Source of the DNA: a bacterium
GTDB lineage: Bacteria; Bacillota; Clostridia; Lachnospirales; Lachnospiraceae
NCBI GenBank assembly: GCA_030539165.1
Contig: JAUNSO010000027.1
Span: forward strand, 1 to 38,535
DNA: 38,535 nucleotides
Direction of reading: 5' to 3'
In this document: positions 33,862 to 38,535 of the stretch, piece after piece
Layout: the number at the start of each line of letters is the position of its first letter
Numbering within the stretch: the stretch's first letter is position 1
Position numbers and translations under genes: made by a program
Notes under the pieces: generated by a model
The model's input: the letters and a program-made list of their open reading frames with translations, nothing else
What the model was told of the DNA's origin: nothing
The model's database searches: none

Positions 33862-35106
33862 TTATAATCCACGGCGTTTTAATCCTGCTGCAAGCTGTAC
33901 ATAAAACTCCCGTACATCAAACCCGGGGATATTCTCCCTGTTCAGATCGATCATGTCTCCGTGAGAGATTCCACGCTTTCCCTGAACCGTTAATAGCTCA
34001 TACCGCTCGCCCCATGCAAAAGATTTCTCTGATACCAGGCCATCATTTGCTCCGTCAAAGTGCTTGACAAGCGGGTAGGTGAAGTTCAAAGGAAACCTGC
34101 CGTTCACAGCATGATTCAGTTTGGAGCCGACACTCTGACAATATATGTTCTGAAAACATCTGCTGGCTGCTTCCGTCTGAATATTCTGATTCAGCCTTGT
34201 ACAGCTGCAGGCAGTCAGATCTGTAACAGAAGAAATAAAATCAGGATTCCGATCGCCCAGTCTGCGCAGTGCCTTATTGTACATACCTGCCACCTGTTCT
34301 CTTGATTTCTCCGGTATCTTCTGCAGCAGATAATCTGCAAACTCACAGCCTCTGTGTGGTGTATTGATGGTCGTCAGTGATGCTACATAAGGTGCTGCTC
34401 CGCAGTGGCTGATCGCATAACGACAGTCGAGTCCGCCCTTGGAATGTGCTATGATATTCACCTTTTCGCAGCCGGTTTCACACACGATCTGCTTGATCCG
34501 CGCCGTCAACTCCTGTGCACTGACCTCCACCGAGGCTGCCGATTCATGATTCCCATAATAAATGCATGCTCCGTTTCTGATTAGCTCCTCCGGTATCCTG
34601 CCCCAGTAATTCAGATATCTGAAATCCCTAAAAAATACACCATGAACCATCAGCAGCGGATATCGGGTATGACAGATCTGTTCTGCACTCCGTTCCAGAT
34701 TCAGCCGCTCTTTATTTGTCTCAAACCGCAGTTCCTCCGATACAGTATGGATGATCATTCCTAATATAACGAGATGCACAACAGGAATCATCCCGCATAC
34801 TATTCCGATGATGCGATACCTGATTCCGAGCTGCACAGAGGTACAGTATACACATATTATACCTGTCCAAAATAGCAGAGCTTCGATTAATCCACAGCAC
34901 AACACTACTTCCGTCCAGATAAGCCATCTGTCCGGCAGCATCTGAAAGGCGGCCACAATCAGACCGGTCACTGCCATCACACAGGTGATACAGAATACTT
35001 TCAGACAACAGACTCCGAATCGGCACACCCTGAGTCTGTTGCTTTTGATAGAATGCTTTGCTCTTTTTGAGTCTGTGTATTTCTCTTTTGTGATCTCTTC
35101 ATTCAT
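33862..35106 (-). CDS. Membrane-anchored lipase-like alpha/beta hydrolase
   Basis: The product (about 414 residues) begins with a basic region and three to four transmembrane helices within the first 110 residues, then a lipase fold. The oxyanion region is PLLMVHGVFF, the nucleophile elbow IIAHSKGGLD contains the catalytic serine, the acid is probably in FDGANDGLVS and the histidine in GISHGDMID. This matches PGAP1-like/triacylglycerol lipase relatives. The catalytic domain follows the last helix, so its side of the membrane is unclear. The start at ATG 35106 overlaps the aldo/keto reductase stop (ATGA), giving translational coupling; the longer frame from 35163 has no binding site. The substrate is unknown. 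Confidence 0.82.
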   Translation of the reverse strand: MNEEITKEKYTDSKRAKHSIKSNRLRVCRFGVCCLKVFCITCVMAVTGLIVAAFQMLPDRWLIWTEVVLCCGLIEALLFWTGIICVYCTSVQLGIRYRIIGIVCGMIPVVHLVILGMIIHTVSEELRFETNKERLNLERSAEQICHTRYPLLMVHGVFFRDFRYLNYWGRIPEELIRNGACIYYGNHESAASVEVSAQELTARIKQIVCETGCEKVNIIAHSKGGLDCRYAISHCGAAPYVASLTTINTPHRGCEFADYLLQKIPEKSREQVAGMYNKALRRLGDRNPDFISSVTDLTACSCTRLNQNIQTEAASRCFQNIYCQSVGSKLNHAVNGRFPLNFTYPLVKHFDGANDGLVSEKSFAWGERYELLTVQGKRGISHGDMIDLNRENIPGFDVREFYVQLAAGLKRRGL

Positions 35107-36245
35107 TGAAACAGTTCTCTTGCCTTTTGCATCTTCTCTGTTACCTTGACCCCAAACGGACATCTGGTCTCACAGCCACCACAGCTGATACAGTCCTCTG
35201 CGTTTGCAGACAGCTCCTGATAATGTGCCTTCAGTGACGCGGGCACTTCCGGCTGCATTGCTGCCAGATCTGTCAGTTTATTTACCATTGCAATGTCAAT
35301 CTTATTCGGGCAGGGTGCACAGTGTCCGCAATAGGTACACTGTCCTGCATAGGCATGCTTCGGTGCGGATGCAAGTACACTTGCATAGTCCTTCTCATCC
35401 TCTGATGCCGTTTCATATGCCAGAGCAGCATCAACATGTTCGCATGTATCATAGCCAACCATGACACTTGCTACTGCCGGACGGGTCAGGCAATAATGCA
35501 GACACTGTACAGGAGTCAGGGCAACTCCAAACGGTGATGCCGCTGCATCAAAGAGTCTTCCACCTGCGTATCCCTTCATCACTGTAATTCCGACATTTTC
35601 ACGCTCGCAGATCTGATACAGCTCCACACGCTCTTTGGCGATTCCGCCCAGTGATGCATCATAATCCTCTGCAAAGTATGTATTCAGATCCTCTGTAGCA
35701 GGCAGCATGTCAAATGCGGGATTGATACTGAACAGAATCATCTCTATGATCCCGCTCTCTGCTGCCAGCTTGCCAACCTCCGGATTATGTGTACTGAGTC
35801 CAATATGGCGGATCGTACCATCAGCCTTCAGGCTCTTAACATATTCAATAAATTCTCCGTTCATAATAGACTGAAATTCTGCCGGCTCATCTACAAAATG
35901 AATCATACCCAGATCGATATAGTCTGTGCGAAGTCTGGTTAGCAGATCCTGAAATGCGATCTTCACCTCCGGCACCTTTCTAGTCTTAACGTACTGTCCG
36001 TTCTGCCATGTCGAACCGATATGACCTTCTATGATCCAATGCTCTCTGTGCCCCTCGATACCCAGTCCGATATTGGAACGTACATTTGGCTCTGACATCC
36101 AGCAGTCCAAGATGTTAATGCCATGTTCCATACAATAGGTAATGACTTCCTTCACTTCTTCGGTGTTATGGCGTTCCAGCCATTCTCCTCCAAGTCCGAT
36201 CTCGCTGACCTGTAGTCCTGTCTTTCCTAATTCACGGTATTTCAT
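35103..36245 (-). CDS. Iron-sulfur aldo/keto reductase with altered active site
   Basis: The 380-residue protein has an AKR TIM-barrel (residues 1-300) starting MKYRELGKTGLQVSEIGLGG, and a ferredoxin-like C-terminus with CTYCGHCAPCP and CISCGGCETRCP, enough for two [4Fe-4S] clusters. Of the canonical AKR tetrad, Asp47 and His117 are in place, but the tyrosine position is Glu52 and the lysine position appears to be His76 (IIEGHIG), so normal NADPH-linked carbonyl reduction is doubtful. Electron transfer through the clusters suggests another redox role. It is followed with a 4-nt overlap by the lipase-like gene and lies 27 bp after the RsmH paralogue. Confidence 0.88.
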   Translation of the reverse strand: MKYRELGKTGLQVSEIGLGGEWLERHNTEEVKEVITYCMEHGINILDCWMSEPNVRSNIGLGIEGHREHWIIEGHIGSTWQNGQYVKTRKVPEVKIAFQDLLTRLRTDYIDLGMIHFVDEPAEFQSIMNGEFIEYVKSLKADGTIRHIGLSTHNPEVGKLAAESGIIEMILFSINPAFDMLPATEDLNTYFAEDYDASLGGIAKERVELYQICERENVGITVMKGYAGGRLFDAAASPFGVALTPVQCLHYCLTRPAVASVMVGYDTCEHVDAALAYETASEDEKDYASVLASAPKHAYAGQCTYCGHCAPCPNKIDIAMVNKLTDLAAMQPEVPASLKAHYQELSANAEDCISCGGCETRCPFGVKVTEKMQKARELFQ

Positions 36246-36272
36246 ATCATTGTCCTCCTTGTTTCTATCTTA

Positions 36273-37337
36273 CTATGCTCTGACTGCCCAGCGTAGCTTT
36301 GCCACCCGTGCACGCGGGTTGCGGTTGCATTCCTCAGCGGATGGTCTGATCACATCCTTTGCGATTTCACTATATAGGCCTTCTTTATCATAATACTGAA
36401 ATGATTTTTTGACCAGTCTGTCTTCACCGGAATGGAAGGTCAGGATGGCTGCCCGCCCACCGGGATTCAATACTCCGGGAAGCTTCTCCAGCAGCTCCTC
36501 TAATACCTCAAACTCACTGTTTACATCAATTCGTAGTGCCTGAAAGGTTCTCTGGCAGGACTTCTTCACCGCTTCTCTGCCTTCCTCCCCTTTCAGATCG
36601 GAGAGTGCATTTTCTATGATGGTACGAAGTTCTGTGGTTGTCTTGATCTTCTGCCCTCTGCGCTGCGCTTCTGTCACTGCCTTGGCGATCTTCTCTGCAT
36701 ATGGCTCATCTGCATTCTCCATCAGCATGCCTGTCAGCTCGTTCCGGGTAATGTCCTGCAGACGTTCGGCTGCTGAGATGCCCTTTTCCGGATTCAGTCT
36801 GAGATCCAGAGGACCTTCTCTTTTATAAGAAAAACCCCTGTCCGGATTATCGATCTGCATGGATGATACACCTAGATCTGCCAAAATAAAATCGAATTTT
36901 CCCGCCTCTGCTGCTACCTGATCGATCTCAGCAAAATTTCTGTGCCAGATGGTCAGTCTGTCCTGTCCATAGCCGAGCCTCTCCAGCCGTGCCTGTGTCT
37001 TGACTGATTCAATCGGATCTACATCCATGGCATGCATATGGCCGTTGCCGTTCAGACACTTCAGCATCTCCAGTGTATGTCCGCCATATCCCAGCGTGCA
37101 GTCCATCCCTGTCTGTCCCGGCTGAATCTGCAAAATATCCAGAATCTCCTGCACACAGATAGAGATATGCATCCCCGCCGGCGTACTTCCCTTCTGTATC
37201 ACCTTGTCTATCGTCTCTGCATATTTCTCCGGCTGCATTTCCTTATACTTCTCCTGAAATGTCCTCGGATGTGTTCCTCTATATCTCTGCCGGCGCTTAT
37301 GCGTCTGCTGCGGTTCATGTGGTTGATTTTGTTCCAT
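36273..37337 (-). CDS. rsmH: RsmH-family 16S rRNA methyltransferase, divergent paralogue
   Basis: The 354-residue protein is a class I methyltransferase of the MraW/RsmH family, which methylates N4 of C1402 in 16S rRNA. SAM-binding motif MDCTLGYGGHTLEML replaces the usual DGTFGRGGHS, followed by AMDVDPIE, FDFILADLGVSSMQID, DNPDRGFSYKREGPLDLRL and, at the end, ILTFHSGEDRLVK. An extra basic N-terminal stretch of about 55 residues (KRRQRYRGTHPR) is absent from classical RsmH. It is not beside ftsL, ftsI or mraZ, so it is probably a second copy, possibly with another target. A good promoter lies upstream. Confidence 0.88.
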   Translation of the reverse strand: MEQNQPHEPQQTHKRRQRYRGTHPRTFQEKYKEMQPEKYAETIDKVIQKGSTPAGMHISICVQEILDILQIQPGQTGMDCTLGYGGHTLEMLKCLNGNGHMHAMDVDPIESVKTQARLERLGYGQDRLTIWHRNFAEIDQVAAEAGKFDFILADLGVSSMQIDNPDRGFSYKREGPLDLRLNPEKGISAAERLQDITRNELTGMLMENADEPYAEKIAKAVTEAQRRGQKIKTTTELRTIIENALSDLKGEEGREAVKKSCQRTFQALRIDVNSEFEVLEELLEKLPGVLNPGGRAAILTFHSGEDRLVKKSFQYYDKEGLYSEIAKDVIRPSAEECNRNPRARVAKLRWAVRA

Positions 37338-37369
37338 AATATGAATCCCTGTCCTTTCCGCTAACTCTA

Positions 37370-37399
37370 ATCATAACATTATCTTACTGAGGTAGACAA
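37370..37399 (-). promoter_or_regulatory. Predicted sigma-A promoter of the rsmH-AKR-lipase unit
   Basis: On the minus strand TTGTCT (37399-37394) and TATGAT (37375-37370) are separated by 18 bp, 33 bp before ATG 37337. The boxes match at 4 of 6 and 5 of 6 positions. It lies just after the terminator of the upstream gene. Confidence 0.55.
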
Positions 37400-37448
37400 G
37401 AGATTATTATGACAGAAATCCATAATGAACTCCATAAGTAAAAAAGCC

Positions 37449-37481
37449 AAAAAAATACCCCGGCTTCTGTCAAAGCCGGGG
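37449..37481 (-). terminator. Strong rho-independent terminator of the FliD-like gene
   Basis: CCCCGGCTT and AAGCCGGGG (37473-37481 and 37458-37466) form a perfect 9-bp stem with a 6-nt loop, followed on the minus strand by TATTTTTTTGG. It lies 23 bp after the stop at 37504. Confidence 0.9.
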
Positions 37482-37503
37482 CTGTATGTTTGATACTCAT
37501 AGA

Positions 37504-38265
37504 TCAGATTGCTCCATCGTAAATCTTTCCAACGCTTGCAGAGTAAGAATATGCTCCTGTTGATGTATATGTATTCAGCTTCTGGATCTCATTCGTTGCT
37601 GCACTGTTGATCATGGAGGCTGTAGAAGATACATTGTATGCATAAGAACCTACACCGCTGAACAATGCCTTCAAATCATTGATATTGGCTGCCTTTAATG
37701 TCTTCTCGTCTACCGTCAGCTTATTATCCTCGCCGATTGATACACCGACCTGACTCAGCAGATTTGCATTTTTCTTTGTTCCATTCGTAATGGACAAAGT
37801 TTTGCGCAGTACAGAGTTCGAGTCTGAATCTCCTGCAGAGCTGACCAGATTATTATAGTTATCTGCAAAACTCTTGACTGCTTTATAGATAGCATCATAA
37901 TCATAGTCCGTCTTTTTATTGCCATTCTCATCTTTCATTTCCTTCATATTAAAGACGGAATTGGAACCGGTTGCAATCAATGCATCCGCAGATGATTTCA
38001 ATGCCTTTGCATCTGTGCTGATTGTTGAATTTGTCTTTGCGCTCTCTTCGATCTCATCAGATGTCTTTGCTGTACTCGATGTATCATTCTTTGCATAATA
38101 AGCCTTCAGCAGTTTTGAATAACTGCCGTTTTTGATGCTTGCATAATCACTCAGATACATTGAGGATCCTGTCGATGATGTACTGCTATTGCTGCCTGAC
38201 GAAGATAAACTAGAAAACAACGAGCTGTAATCCCACGTTGATGTTAAACCTGATATTCCTGCCAT
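37504..38265 (-). CDS. Serine-rich protein with FliD C-terminus-like region
   Basis: The product (253 residues) has a serine/threonine-rich N-terminal third (SSLFSSLSSSGSNSSTSS) without signal peptide, a middle region and a C-terminal part recalling the flagellar cap protein FliD: LLSQVGVSIGEDNKLTVDEK, then LKAANINDLKALFSG and the helical STASMINSAATNEIQKL. FliD itself is usually longer than 400 residues, and no flagellar genes are visible nearby. It may be a short hook-associated relative or a surface protein. The start is ATG 38265 with AAAGGAG upstream; the frame to 38295 has no site. The gene is monocistronic. Confidence 0.7.
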   Translation of the reverse strand: MAGISGLTSTWDYSSLFSSLSSSGSNSSTSSTGSSMYLSDYASIKNGSYSKLLKAYYAKNDTSSTAKTSDEIEESAKTNSTISTDAKALKSSADALIATGSNSVFNMKEMKDENGNKKTDYDYDAIYKAVKSFADNYNNLVSSAGDSDSNSVLRKTLSITNGTKKNANLLSQVGVSIGEDNKLTVDEKTLKAANINDLKALFSGVGSYAYNVSSTASMINSAATNEIQKLNTYTSTGAYSYSASVGKIYDGAI

Positions 38266-38329
38266 ATGATCACTCCTTTGATTAGACGACGGCATCCATG
38301 CCTTGTTACAATATCAATCCTGTCTATAT

Positions 38330-38358
38330 ATTTTACTACATTTCTGCCATTTTTGCAA
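38330..38358 (-). promoter_or_regulatory. Predicted sigma-A promoter of the FliD-like gene
   Basis: On the minus strand TTGCAA (38358-38353) and TAAAAT (38335-38330) are separated by 17 bp, about 65 bp before ATG 38265. It does not look like a sigma-28 flagellar promoter. The remaining right edge (38359-38535) is AT-rich and holds no gene I can support. Confidence 0.5.
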
Positions 38359-38535
38359 TACATCCGGCACCCACCTTTGTACTACACTGTACCACGCACT
38401 TCAATAAAGACAAGATCTATATATTATATATATCGACTAATCTTTCATATTCTTTAGAGGTATTTTTGACTTGCTAACCTCTATATCTTCCTAATATCCA
38501 TTCCCTTTTGGTTCCTATTTCCTCGCTTTTAGCTT

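Noticed and set aside
38455..38483. TAGAGGT/ACCTCTA inverted repeat as a terminator
   Set aside because: The stem is only 7 bp with a 15-nt loop and no clear U-tract on either strand.

Overview
The window looks like a chromosomal segment from a member of the Clostridia, most likely Lachnospiraceae. The grounds are a dgt-dnaG-rpoD-trmK-nif3 block, purH split into a stand-alone AICAR transformylase plus an archaeal-type PurO cyclohydrolase, a TGS-domain uridine-kinase-like protein, DUF6320 and DUF6311 membrane proteins, and stand-alone condensation-fold acyltransferases. AT-rich spacers and strong AGGAGG ribosome binding sites fit this. Species cannot be named from the sequence alone. Almost every gene lies on the minus strand; only two genes (17768-19781) are on the plus strand.

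Layout. (a) 1-4237: accessory, decaying left end. It holds a lipoprotein, a membrane protein and a condensation-fold acyltransferase, each apparently carrying a one-base frameshift at a short homopolymer, then remnants of a HipB/HipA-type toxin-antitoxin pair and about 600 bp of inverted and tandem repeats. (b) 4238-8081: amino-acid ABC transporter (binding protein, permease, ATPase) followed by an ABC-F protein. (c) 8197-15476: housekeeping block reading dgt, dnaG, rpoD, trmK, nif3-like, nucleoside kinase. (d) 15596-19781: lrgB, lrgA and an alpha/beta hydrolase on the minus strand, divergent from a condensation-fold acyltransferase and a DUF6320 membrane protein on the plus strand; this is the best candidate for an uncharacterised acylation/deacylation module. 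(e) 19759-22199: DUF6311 membrane protein and PilZ protein. (f) 22276-25846: purH-type AICAR transformylase, purO, and the sodium/proline symporter putP. (g) 26027-32530: four-gene sugar ABC importer in the ytfQ-ytfR-ytfT-yjfF order with an AraC/YesN-type response regulator but no histidine kinase. (h) 32564-37337: glycosyltransferase, membrane-anchored lipase-like hydrolase, iron-sulfur aldo/keto reductase and an RsmH paralogue, probably one operon. (i) 37504-38265: FliD-C-terminus-like serine-rich protein with its own promoter and a strong terminator.

How the genes work together. Region c couples dNTP control, primer synthesis, transcription initiation and tRNA modification. Region f completes the last two steps of IMP synthesis using two separate enzymes. 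Region g is an inducible sugar uptake unit. Regions a and d both contain HHxxxDG acyltransferases. All functional calls rest on motif reading; no database search was run.
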